Below are positions 1-7,703 of a DNA stretch of 64,000 nucleotides, piece by piece. Under the pieces are notes generated by a model. It was not told the DNA's origin. It did not search any database and saw only the letters and a program-made list of their open reading frames with translations. Source of the stretch: Cyanobacteria bacterium SZAS-4 (GTDB lineage: Bacteria; Cyanobacteriota; Vampirovibrionia; Obscuribacterales; Obscuribacteraceae). Position 1 is the stretch's first letter. Each line of letters begins with the position of its first letter. The stretch spans positions 62,001-126,000 of the forward strand of contig JAFEAT010000010.1 in the NCBI GenBank assembly GCA_018266255.1, read 5' to 3'. Position numbers and translations under genes: made by a program.

Positions 1-325
1 AATTCCGCTGCATGATGCTCTGTTCTGCCTGGTGAGTGATATAGATGTTTATCAGACCGATGGTGAAGCCGCCCATCGCAACAAGTAATCCAAGTGCGAG
101 AATCAAGTCGAGCACCATCGGATGCTTGTAGCCGTGTTTTTCCGAGCCCAATTTGGGTTGTTCAAGGACTTCGTCGAGAATGTTCGAAACGTGGTGCTGT
201 GTCAGCTTTTGAGACTTGGCACCGTCTCCGGTTGCGGGAGTTACTGGTGCTGGGTCCGCAACATCAGGCTGCGACGGCTCTTTCGACTCCGTCGTTCCAT
301 CTATTTTCTCTTCCGAGTCTGCCAT
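1..325 (-). CDS. Partial membrane protein, runs off the window start
   Basis: The reading frame begins with ATG at 323-325, preceded by GAAGAGG about five bases upstream, and is open to the window edge (108 codons seen). The first 65 or so residues are polar and acidic, rich in Ser, Glu and Pro, and look disordered. They are followed by a hydrophobic stretch at about residues 74-96 (LDLILALGLLVAMGGFTIGL) that should be one membrane helix. The rest lies outside the window. The arrangement suggests a cytoplasmic N-terminal tail, one helix and an exported C-terminal part. I do not recognise the family. Confidence 0.72.
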   Translation of the reverse strand, partial: MADSEEKIDGTTESKEPSQPDVADPAPVTPATGDGAKSQKLTQHHVSNILDEVLEQPKLGSEKHGYKHPMVLDLILALGLLVAMGGFTIGLINIYITHQAEQSIMQRN

Positions 326-415
326 CGCGACCTCTTCAAAGCTCTCAATCTGGCTGGACTTAATCTACCCTGTCTCCATCATACTAAAGCACAGCGAAGT
401 AAGCCGACACGCTAA

Positions 416-2182
416 TCAGATTGCTTGTTGCGAGTCGAGAAACTCCTGAAGCTTCTTGCGTTTGAATTCATCGCTCTCTTTTTTCAAGCGCGCTTGAATT
501 TCTGACTTGATCTTCGCTGCATGACCTTGCTCCCAAAGCTCAGAAAGAGTCACTTTCGCTTGTTTCGCAACAGAAATTTCGCGTGCACCAAACGCGTCCA
601 GAACCTGTTCGAGTAGCTCGATAACATTCAAACGAGATACTCCCTCCAGCGCCACCACTCGCATTCCAGGCGACGAATCTGCAATTCCCTTCTTGAGCAC
701 TTCTTGCATCGAGGTTTTCGACATCAGCGAGCTGTTTTTCTCATAAGCAGAAATCAGTGATACTAGCGCTCGTTCTCGCTTGTCTGGTGCGAAATCGTTG
801 GTTGCACTCGTCAGCAGTGTCATCGAGTTTGGTGCCGGAAGGTTGCCCAGAGCTTTCAAAATTTGCCAATAAGTTTTTGCTTCTGTATCGTTCTCTTCAG
901 CTACAGGCTGTTTGCTAGCCAGTCTGCTGACGCGGTCATCCAGATTTACCAGTTTTCCTACCATTGCTATCAGTGGCGTGGTGGCAGATAGGTCACCGAG
1001 TTCCTCTAGAGATTCGACTATCACATCGACTGGTCCAACTCCTTGATCCAGCATCCTGAGTAGCTCTGGAAGAGCCTTTTGCACATTTAGTTCACCGATT
1101 AGATGAATTGCATGTCGTTGATTACATGCTGACCATGATTTATCTTGCCAGTCGCTGTCTTTCAAACTCTCGATCAAGATTTTCGCCATTTCAGGCGAAC
1201 TGTACTTCTTGACCAGGTTGTCGAACTCTTGCTGTTTGTTCGACGGCGAGAATTGATTTTGTTTTGCCACCCATTCTGTCAACAGCATCGCAGCTCTAAT
1301 GCGCATAGGGTTAGGTGCTTGATCTGCAAGTGCACTTATTTGTGGAAGCAAATCTTCAAGCCGTGATTCTTCGATCAATTCAGCATTGAAGGTTTGGCCA
1401 GATGCTTGCAACAAGCCAATTACGAGAGCGCAACCGCCATCTTGAACGACTGAAGAGGAGCTGTTGATAAATTGACTTGGTTTGCGGTGACGGGCAATCG
1501 CAACTGCAGTGTAGTCTTGCAACGGATGATCGGAGAACAGCGCTTCCGACAATAATTCATAGACATCTTCGCGAGTTGAAGCCGCTAACGCTCCTGCAAC
1601 ATCGACGCGAAACCAGTGTTCGTCGGTGTTGATTAGCTTGCTCAGCGCCTCTTTCGCACGATCTGTAGAGAGTCGACCAAGCGCGTATGTCATATGACAG
1701 AAGGCCGCACTGCCATTATCTACGGTATCACTCAAGGCGCGACTGATTCGTTCATCTGCTCGGTCTATCTTTAAATGCGCCAGTACATTTGCCGCGTTCG
1801 CGCGAACGATCCAATCTGGGTGTCCAAGCGGATCTGAGTGGTTCGGCCAGGTAGTATCGTCCAAATCAGGAAGTAAGAGTTCGACTGCTTTAGTTTTATT
1901 TGGTGCAGCGTCAAAGATTGTTTTGAGTTTGTCGTCCCACCATAGTGGTTGCAACTTCAATGCTATGCCAAGCTGCAAACTGCTGCCGTTATCGATCGCG
2001 TCATATACGTCTTGTTTCACATCGCGAAAAGAGCGTTGATTGTCAGGACTCGAGCCCACTAGCCCGTGATAGTAGAGAAAGTGTTCGAGGACATAGTCGT
2101 CGACTTTGGCTTGCGGCTTTTCGCGAAACGAAAATGCCACTTGACGCAAGCGCTTTGCAATTGTATTAAATAGCCCTGCCAT
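416..2182 (-). CDS. HEAT-repeat protein, cytoplasmic
   Basis: The 588-residue protein is built of helical repeats of the HEAT/PBS-lyase type. Recurrent units include HPDWIVRANAANVLAHL near residues 120-140, DEHWFRVDVAGALA near 190, and SPGMRVVALEGVSRL near 520. There is no signal peptide or membrane segment, so it is probably cytoplasmic. HEAT solenoids are usually protein-binding scaffolds; no catalytic residues are visible and the partner cannot be told from sequence. The gene lies 90 bases from the partial membrane protein on the same strand and may share its transcript. It is divergent from the MscS gene. A second, secreted HEAT protein lies at 31424-33412. Confidence 0.85.
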   Translation of the reverse strand: MAGLFNTIAKRLRQVAFSFREKPQAKVDDYVLEHFLYYHGLVGSSPDNQRSFRDVKQDVYDAIDNGSSLQLGIALKLQPLWWDDKLKTIFDAAPNKTKAVELLLPDLDDTTWPNHSDPLGHPDWIVRANAANVLAHLKIDRADERISRALSDTVDNGSAAFCHMTYALGRLSTDRAKEALSKLINTDEHWFRVDVAGALAASTREDVYELLSEALFSDHPLQDYTAVAIARHRKPSQFINSSSSVVQDGGCALVIGLLQASGQTFNAELIEESRLEDLLPQISALADQAPNPMRIRAAMLLTEWVAKQNQFSPSNKQQEFDNLVKKYSSPEMAKILIESLKDSDWQDKSWSACNQRHAIHLIGELNVQKALPELLRMLDQGVGPVDVIVESLEELGDLSATTPLIAMVGKLVNLDDRVSRLASKQPVAEENDTEAKTYWQILKALGNLPAPNSMTLLTSATNDFAPDKRERALVSLISAYEKNSSLMSKTSMQEVLKKGIADSSPGMRVVALEGVSRLNVIELLEQVLDAFGAREISVAKQAKVTLSELWEQGHAAKIKSEIQARLKKESDEFKRKKLQEFLDSQQAI

Positions 2183-2293
2183 GCTCGTCTCCGCGTTTTC
2201 TTCTAGGAAAGCTTAACAGAGTGCCGCCTCAATTAACGAGTTGTTGAAGTTATCCTCGGGTTATTATGTTCGTCTCAAAATCAATCAACCTCA

Positions 2294-3355
2294 ATGGATA
2301 TCCATAACTTTTTCGAACAGAGCGTTTCATTCATCGTTTTCCTGGCGACGAGCAGCGAGTACGCCGTTTCCTTCTGGGCCACGGTTCTCTGTCTAATTCT
2401 GCTTCTCAACAAGAAGGCTGTCGTCGAGTACATCTGGCGAAGTCTTCACTTGATCGAAGACCTGGTCCTGCAAAAGGAATACTTTGCCAAGATCGATAAA
2501 GCTCTAAAGATCCTGCTCATTACGCTTGCCTGCTCGCCTTTCTTCCATTTTTTGCCGCCCATCGTAAATAAAGCACTCAGCGCATTTGCGCTTTTCGTAG
2601 TTCCTTTCGCAGCGCTTTATATTGTTGTGCAAGCCCTTGATTTGGTCTTCTTTGGCTGGTATTTGACCAAATACAAAGACGCAAACGTACCTTCAGTTAT
2701 GCGTGCGTTCGTCATCGGTGGCATCTACATTGTCTTCGGTTTGATTTTCCTCGAATGGTCACTGGGCGTGAACGTGCTGCCGCTGCTCGCCACGTCGACG
2801 GTTGTCACAGCTGTTCTTGGATTGGCCATGCAGGACACGCTGAAAAACTTGTTCGCCGGTTTGACCATGAGTTTCGAAAAGCGTTATAGGCAGGGCGATT
2901 GGGTGAATTTCAGGTTGGATGCTAACAACAGCACCGTGGGGCAAGTCTCTGAAATCGGCTGGAGAACGACGCGCATTAAAACGCTCGACAACAACTTCGC
3001 AGTTATTCCAAACTCGATGTTTACCACTTATCAAGTTGTCAACTACAGTTTGCCGACACCGTCGTATGCTCGATCTATTGAGTTTCCGATCAAGAGTTCG
3101 GCAGATGTGGCGACGGTACTGAAGAGTTTGGTGAAGAATGCTCCGGCGGTTGACGGTGTGCTCAAGGAGCCAGCTCCTGAGGCATTGTTGTTATCTGTTA
3201 AGCCAGACCATCTCGTCGTCAGGCTTCGGTTCTACATTGAAGATTTTTCGAAAGGTGACACACTCAGCGGCCGCGTCATGGAAGTTTGTCTGGCCGATCT
3301 TGCAAAGATGAGCGCAATACCTGCTATTGCAGCCGCTGCGGCAGGGAAAGAATAG
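2294..3355 (+). CDS. MscS-family mechanosensitive ion channel
   Basis: A 353-residue inner-membrane protein with about four hydrophobic segments in the first 180 residues. The pore-lining helix motif LGLAMQDTLKNLFAGL near residues 177-192 is followed by the beta-domain signature FEKRYRQGDWV and a C-terminal alpha/beta region. This is the MscS core. The family opens under membrane tension to release solutes on hypo-osmotic shock. Some cyanobacterial members add a cyclic-nucleotide domain; none is seen here, and the protein ends in an Ala-rich tail. The ATG at 2294 has only a weak ribosome site. The acyl-CoA dehydrogenase gene follows after 35 bases. Confidence 0.9.
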   Translation: MDIHNFFEQSVSFIVFLATSSEYAVSFWATVLCLILLLNKKAVVEYIWRSLHLIEDLVLQKEYFAKIDKALKILLITLACSPFFHFLPPIVNKALSAFALFVVPFAALYIVVQALDLVFFGWYLTKYKDANVPSVMRAFVIGGIYIVFGLIFLEWSLGVNVLPLLATSTVVTAVLGLAMQDTLKNLFAGLTMSFEKRYRQGDWVNFRLDANNSTVGQVSEIGWRTTRIKTLDNNFAVIPNSMFTTYQVVNYSLPTPSYARSIEFPIKSSADVATVLKSLVKNAPAVDGVLKEPAPEALLLSVKPDHLVVRLRFYIEDFSKGDTLSGRVMEVCLADLAKMSAIPAIAAAAAGKE

Positions 3356-3390
3356 TATAATTTTCAACCCGTCATCCTAGAGAGGAAACT

Positions 3391-4503
3391 GTGAATACTT
3401 TCCTGAGCGAATCGCAAGAAGCCCTAAAAGACACGTATCTAGCTTTTGCCAAAGAGCATGTTTTGCCAGTGGCTAATCAACTTGAAGACCACACTCTCAG
3501 CCTTAAAGACTTCGTGCAGAAGTTAGGACAGCAAGGTTATCTCGGCATTGTAGTGCCGAAAGAATACGGTGGCGCTGGTGGAAATTTCATCGATTTAGTT
3601 CTTTTTGTCGAAGCGGTTAGTCAATTCGACGCTGGTCTGGGGCTGACATTAGCCTCGCACTACGGTGTTGTTGAATTGATCAATAAGTTTGGTTCAGACG
3701 TGCAGAAGTCACGCTATCTCCCGTTGCTTGCTCGTGGAGAGTGTGTTGGCGCATTGGCTATCAATGAACAACAAGCCGGCACTGATTTCATGGCTGTTGC
3801 GACGACCACCACAGGTGGTGCGCTCAGGGGCGAGAAAACGTGGGTCGTTAACGGTTCAATCGCTGGTCTCTTCGCCGTTCTCGCTCGTACAGAAAGCGGC
3901 GTTGAAATTCGCCTGGTCGATTCTGCCGCCGATAAGTCCATCAAGGTCGGAGCAGATAAATCTAAGTTGGGCTTGCGTTCTGCAGTTACAAATGATGTCT
4001 CCTTCGATAAACATCAACTCGGCAAAGACTCACTCATTGCTGAGGGCAAAACCGACGCAGCGTTACAGCTGGTCATGAATGTGGCGAAAGTGATTGCCGG
4101 AGCTGCGTCCGTTGGAGTAGTCGAATCTGCGCTCAGTCATTCCGCAGAACATGCTCGCACTCGTGAACAATTCGGACAAAAAATCTCGCAATTCCAGGGT
4201 ATTCAGTGGAAGCTTGCCGACATGTCGGCAGAGGCTGCGGCTGCGCGTTTACTGACATATCGGGCTGCCTGGAGCAAAGACGATAAGCCAGAAGAGTTTG
4301 TGCGCGACGCAGCGATGAGCAAGCTTTTCGCCTCCAAAGTTGCACGGTTGCACAGTGCTGAAGCCGTCCAGATCCTCGGAGCACTGGGAATTTTGTCCGA
4401 CAGCCCCACAGAACGCGCTTACAGAGATTCGAAAGTTCTTGAAATCGCCGAGGGCACATCTGAAGCCCAGAAGCTTTCGCTGGTTAAAGAGCTGGGGATT
4501 TAA
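3391..4503 (+). CDS. Acyl-CoA dehydrogenase family protein
   Basis: A 370-residue flavoprotein of the acyl-CoA dehydrogenase fold. It has an N-terminal helical domain (GYLGIVVPKEYGGAGG near 50-65), a middle beta domain (AINEQQAGTD, then KTWVVNGS), and a C-terminal helical domain with REQFGQKISQFQ and RDSKVLEIAEGTSE. The family oxidises acyl-CoA thioesters with FAD and passes electrons to ETF. The length is close to the usual 380. It starts with GTG at 3391, after GAGAGGA seven bases upstream. No ETF or other beta-oxidation gene is nearby, so the substrate and pathway are unknown. Confidence 0.9.
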   Translation: MNTFLSESQEALKDTYLAFAKEHVLPVANQLEDHTLSLKDFVQKLGQQGYLGIVVPKEYGGAGGNFIDLVLFVEAVSQFDAGLGLTLASHYGVVELINKFGSDVQKSRYLPLLARGECVGALAINEQQAGTDFMAVATTTTGGALRGEKTWVVNGSIAGLFAVLARTESGVEIRLVDSAADKSIKVGADKSKLGLRSAVTNDVSFDKHQLGKDSLIAEGKTDAALQLVMNVAKVIAGAASVGVVESALSHSAEHARTREQFGQKISQFQGIQWKLADMSAEAAAARLLTYRAAWSKDDKPEEFVRDAAMSKLFASKVARLHSAEAVQILGALGILSDSPTERAYRDSKVLEIAEGTSEAQKLSLVKELGI

Positions 4504-4584
4504 GCAGCCCGCTTCGCAGCACAGGTTATCGAGAGACAAACCAGATATAATCGGATTTGCCGACAGATTTGGAGTTGTTTGTTC

Positions 4585-5886
4585 ATGACACCACGATCTT
4601 TGCTCTTTTCTAAGAGCGCATTGTCATTATCTGTGACGCTTGGATGTCTCTTCCTCACTGCCGCAGTCCAAGAAGCAAGGGCTGACGATCCCTACTTTCG
4701 CGCTGGAGTGCAGTCGTATCAGAAGGGCGAGTATAAAAAGGCGTACGGATATTTTAGTGCTGCCGGAAAAAACAACCCATACGATGCCGACAACATCTAC
4801 TATCAGGCGATGACGCTTCAACGCTTGAATAACAACAAAGAAGCAATCAAATTGTATGCGTCACTGGTTTCCAATTTCTCTTACTCCAATGCGGGAAAGC
4901 TAGCTGCCAATGCGCTTAATCGACTCGATCCAGAGTACTACAATCAGCTTACAAAAAGAACTCAATCGCCCACATCCGGCCGATCGTCAAATGTAACTTC
5001 AGCCACCGGACGTGCTCGCAGCACCGGTGGTGGTGGCGAAGGGCAAAGCGCTGACTTCGCCAGTCTTCCCAGTGAGGCTCGCATTCCATTTACCAAGGAT
5101 GGCGGTGGACTTCTGATGATTGACGCTTCCCTCAATAATCGCAGCATGAAAATGTTCTTTGACACTGGCGCAGAAAGCTGTGTGTTCGGGAAAAATCATT
5201 TGCGCGAAGCCGGTCTTGCTGAGCCAAAAGGCCCATCCACAGGATTGTCTGTAGGCGTAGGCTCATCGACTAGTGTGGAAACATGGGGGATGCCCGCTAA
5301 TCTTAAGGTGGGCAACATCGAAAGGAAAAATATGGAGATCCAAGTGCAGGCAAATATGGTGACGAAGCCTTTGCTTGGACAAAGCTTTTTCAGGGACTAT
5401 CAATACACTATCGATAAAACCTCCGAAGATAGCGGCACGATTCACTTCGTCAAGAAGACTTCGGTTGGCACGGCTACTCGGTCTGCCTCCAGTAGTGGTA
5501 GCGGAAGAGACTTGTATGCGGTGCCCTTTCAACGTTCTGGTAGAAACTTGGTTGTCACTGTAGAAGTGGAAGGACATTCGATGCCGATGTTTTTTGATAC
5601 TGGTGCTTCCAATGTCGCTTTCTCAGCCGATCAGTTGAAGAAAGCCAATATCCCGATACCAGAAGACGCTCAAACTGGAACCACTGCAGGAGTCGCTGGC
5701 GAGACGACAATGCAGACATTTCCGATTAAACGCATAAAAATGGGACCAATCGAAAAATCGAACTTCACGATTTCATGTGTGAGCACTGCCAATATGCAGT
5801 ATCCACTTTTGGGTCAGAGCTTTTTCGGTGACTGGCAATACACAATCGACAATGCGGCCAGCGTAATCCGCTTTGTAAGACGGTAA
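4585..5886 (+). CDS. Secreted tandem retropepsin-like aspartyl protease with TPR-like N-terminus
   Basis: A 433-residue exported protein. A signal peptide occupies roughly residues 1-33, ending near EARA. A TPR-like region follows (GEYKKAYGYFSAAGKNNP), then a Ser/Gly-rich linker. Two copies of a clan AA (retropepsin-like) domain come next. The active-site triads are FDTGAES (Asp193) and FDTGASN (Asp338), and each copy ends in LLGQSFF followed by YTID. Single-domain members work as homodimers; two copies in one chain could pair internally, which is inference. ATG at 4585 is preferred over TTG at 4579 because GGAG at 4571-4574 lies ten bases from it. The glycosyltransferase start follows the stop by one base. 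Confidence 0.85.
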   Translation: MTPRSLLFSKSALSLSVTLGCLFLTAAVQEARADDPYFRAGVQSYQKGEYKKAYGYFSAAGKNNPYDADNIYYQAMTLQRLNNNKEAIKLYASLVSNFSYSNAGKLAANALNRLDPEYYNQLTKRTQSPTSGRSSNVTSATGRARSTGGGGEGQSADFASLPSEARIPFTKDGGGLLMIDASLNNRSMKMFFDTGAESCVFGKNHLREAGLAEPKGPSTGLSVGVGSSTSVETWGMPANLKVGNIERKNMEIQVQANMVTKPLLGQSFFRDYQYTIDKTSEDSGTIHFVKKTSVGTATRSASSSGSGRDLYAVPFQRSGRNLVVTVEVEGHSMPMFFDTGASNVAFSADQLKKANIPIPEDAQTGTTAGVAGETTMQTFPIKRIKMGPIEKSNFTISCVSTANMQYPLLGQSFFGDWQYTIDNAASVIRFVRR

Positions 5887-5887
5887 C

Positions 5888-6637
5888 ATGCCTTCTCTAT
5901 CGGTAGTCATCGTGGCGCAAGACGAGTCTCGCACGATTGCTCGCGTGCTACAGGCAGTCAAAAATTTAGCTGACGAGATCTTACTTGTAGATTCAGGCTC
6001 GACTGATGGCACGCCACAGATTGCCACCGAAAATGGTGCCCGTGTCGTTCATCAAGATTGGTTGGGCTATTCAGCTCAGAAAAATTTTGCAATTGACATG
6101 GCAGTGGGTGACTGGATTCTCAGTCTGGATGCCGATGAAATAGTTTCGCCCGAGCTAAACACCGAGATGGCCATTCTGCTCTCGAATCCGCACATCGAAG
6201 GATTCGATGGTTATCGTATTCCGCGTGTTCTCTACATTGGAGACACGCCTGTGCGTCACGGTGGATTCTATCCCGATGCACAGCTCAGGCTGATCAAGCG
6301 TGGAAAAGGCCGCTTCAACGATCGTCTGGTGCACGAAGCCATCAAAGTGAATGGACCTGTCGGTATGCTCAATCACGATTTGCTTCACTATGCCTACGCC
6401 GATGTGAGTGGATTCACGGACGCCATGGAAAAGTACGCGCAACTATCAGCGGCAGAGTACAAGAGGTCTGGAAAGGCAGGCTGGAAAGGGCATCCACTCA
6501 ATGAACTGGTGCATCCCACCTGGACGTTCTTCTATCGCTATGTTGTGCGGGCTGGTTTTTTGGATGGTGAGTTGGGCTGGCGACTCAACTCAATCTACAG
6601 CGACTATGTTCGCAACAAGATTCGCTACAGCAGGTAA
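5888..6637 (+). CDS. Family 2 glycosyltransferase, WaaE/KdtX-like
   Basis: A 249-residue GT-A fold enzyme. The nucleotide-sugar binding start SVVIVAQDESRTI, then LVDSGSTDGT, and the metal-binding SLDADE motif near residue 80 are all present. The C-terminal half (FYPDAQLRLIKRGKGRF, then VHEAI) matches the WaaE/KdtX type that adds a sugar to the lipopolysaccharide inner core or related glycans. The actual acceptor is not known. No membrane helix is evident. It begins one base after the protease gene ends, so the two are very likely cotranscribed and translationally coupled. Confidence 0.88.
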   Translation: MPSLSVVIVAQDESRTIARVLQAVKNLADEILLVDSGSTDGTPQIATENGARVVHQDWLGYSAQKNFAIDMAVGDWILSLDADEIVSPELNTEMAILLSNPHIEGFDGYRIPRVLYIGDTPVRHGGFYPDAQLRLIKRGKGRFNDRLVHEAIKVNGPVGMLNHDLLHYAYADVSGFTDAMEKYAQLSAAEYKRSGKAGWKGHPLNELVHPTWTFFYRYVVRAGFLDGELGWRLNSIYSDYVRNKIRYSR

Positions 6638-6662
6638 CAGATGCAATGGGCATCCAAAAGAG

Positions 6663-6989
6663 CTACTCGGCTCCGTCTAGAATCTTGTGCATCAATTGTC
6701 GATATCGTTTCAGGTTTTGTTGATAAACTGCATCGCCATGACTGTTTGAATCTCGGTCCTCTGCAGCAGTCACTACCACTGGTGCAGAATGAGATTCGTT
6801 CAACCAGGGTGCGACTCGAGCGAGCGTTTGCTCGTTTACCCAGCGCCTGGCCAAAAGCACCTCGGCGAGAGTCATTCCACTCACCTCGCCGTCAGACTTT
6901 GCCAGCTCGGCTTGCGCCGCTGAAATCAGCTTCTCATCTATTAACACCTGAATCAGCTTCAGGTCTTTATCAGTTGATTCTTCGCTCAC
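6663..6989 (-). CDS. Small protein resembling a stand-alone GspE/PilB N-terminal domain
   Basis: A 108-residue protein that starts with GTG at 6989. Its first 60 residues (LIQVLIDEKLISAAQAELA, then LAEVLLARRWVNEQTLARV) follow the pattern 'L..LL...GLI...QL' and 'LG..L....V.E..L' seen in the N-terminal domain of type II secretion and type IV pilus ATPases (T2SSE_N/MshEN). There is no ATPase domain. The C-terminal 45 residues are polar with one amphipathic helix. It lies 37 bases downstream of khpA and is the last gene of the ffh-rpsP-khpA run. Its function is unknown; a nucleotide-binding or adaptor role is only a guess. Confidence 0.65.
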   Translation of the reverse strand: MSEESTDKDLKLIQVLIDEKLISAAQAELAKSDGEVSGMTLAEVLLARRWVNEQTLARVAPWLNESHSAPVVVTAAEDRDSNSHGDAVYQQNLKRYRQLMHKILDGAE

Positions 6990-7026
6990 AGATTTCGTCG
7001 CGAAAAGTGGGTGATATTGAGATGAG

Positions 7027-7380
7027 TTACGAGACTTCGATGTCTACTCGTTTTCCGTGGCGACTGGCAGCCGCACGAATCAGTGATCTCAGTGCAGAAA
7101 TTGTCTTTCCGTCTTTTCCGATCAATCTGCCTGTTATAGATGGCTCGCAAGTGACGGACACACGACAGCGACCTGGATACAACGTCTGACGTTCGAACTG
7201 CAAAGAGTCGGCGTCACGAGCCAGAATCTTGAGGATGTACTCCGCCAAATCTTCAGCAGAAGTCGAGTTACTTACTTCGCCTTGGAAGCGCCTGTTGTTG
7301 TAGCCGCCGCCGGGCCTGCCTCTGCCCTTTTGATTAAACTTGCCACCGTCTCGCTTGGCTGGGCGCCGTTTTTCATCCAT
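7027..7380 (-). CDS. khpA: KH-domain RNA-binding protein KhpA, with possible basic N-terminal extension
   Basis: The conserved part ([19 protein letters not shown] to the end) is a single type II KH domain with the GKDG loop and [16 protein letters not shown], as in KhpA, a small RNA-binding protein. From ATG at 7380 the protein has 117 residues and its first 109 bases overlap rpsP in another frame. That extension is rich in Lys, Arg and Gly ([14 protein letters not shown]) and lacks a counterpart in ordinary KhpA proteins of about 75-80 residues. A TTG at 7248 would give a 73-residue protein but has a poor ribosome site. The rpsP-khpA order is typical of Cyanobacteria and Firmicutes. Confidence 0.85.
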   Translation of the reverse strand: MDEKRRPAKRDGGKFNQKGRGRPGGGYNNRRFQGEVSNSTSAEDLAEYILKILARDADSLQFERQTLYPGRCRVSVTCEPSITGRLIGKDGKTISALRSLIRAAASRHGKRVDIEVS

Positions 7381-7544
7381 TTTTCGACCGCTTCTTTGTT
7401 TAGCTTCAAATCTTTTGACCGGGGATTGTAATAGCCTAACTCTTCGATCGGCATACCGTCTCTACGATTGCGGCTATCTACAGCAACGATTCTATAATGC
7501 GGTGCTTTTTTGGCTCCAATGCGCTTAAGCCTAATTTTTACCAC
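7272..7544 (-). CDS. rpsP: 30S ribosomal protein S16
   Basis: A 90-residue protein that opens with the S16 signature [19 protein letters not shown] and continues with [17 protein letters not shown] and [15 protein letters not shown]16 binds 16S rRNA and is needed for assembly of the small subunit. It starts with GTG at 7544, preceded by GAGGA seven bases upstream. The C-terminal tail ([15 protein letters not shown]) is low in complexity and coincides with the overlap with khpA. It lies 159 bases downstream of ffh. Confidence 0.96.
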   Translation of the reverse strand: MVKIRLKRIGAKKAPHYRIVAVDSRNRRDGMPIEELGYYNPRSKDLKLNKEAVEKWMKNGAQPSETVASLIKRAEAGPAAATTTGASKAK

Positions 7545-7636
7545 TTGAAATTCCTCGACCTCTTGTTATCTTCTTCTCGCCAATACCCTGGAGGGCAGGC
7601 ACTACCGGGATCTATCGCAGCCAGGCTGCCTGATTC

Positions 7637-7665
7637 CGCAAGCTGCTCGACATCGCAAGCTGCTC
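7637..7665 (-). repeat. Twelve-base direct repeat between ffh and rpsP
   Basis: On the minus strand the spacer between ffh and rpsP holds GAGCAGCTTGCG twice, at 7654-7665 and 7637-7648, with a 17-base period. A small GCAGC-CAG-GCTGC hairpin lies beside it. It falls in the presumed rpsP leader, so it could be a regulatory RNA or protein site, but no known motif is recognised. Confidence 0.5.
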
Positions 7666-7703
7666 CGCTTATATGCGTTCGTTATTCTAGCAGGTGCTAA
7701 ACC

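Noticed and set aside
6641..7189. Plus-strand 182-residue frame
   Set aside because: Lies opposite khpA and the small GspE-like gene; Ser/Arg-rich shadow.
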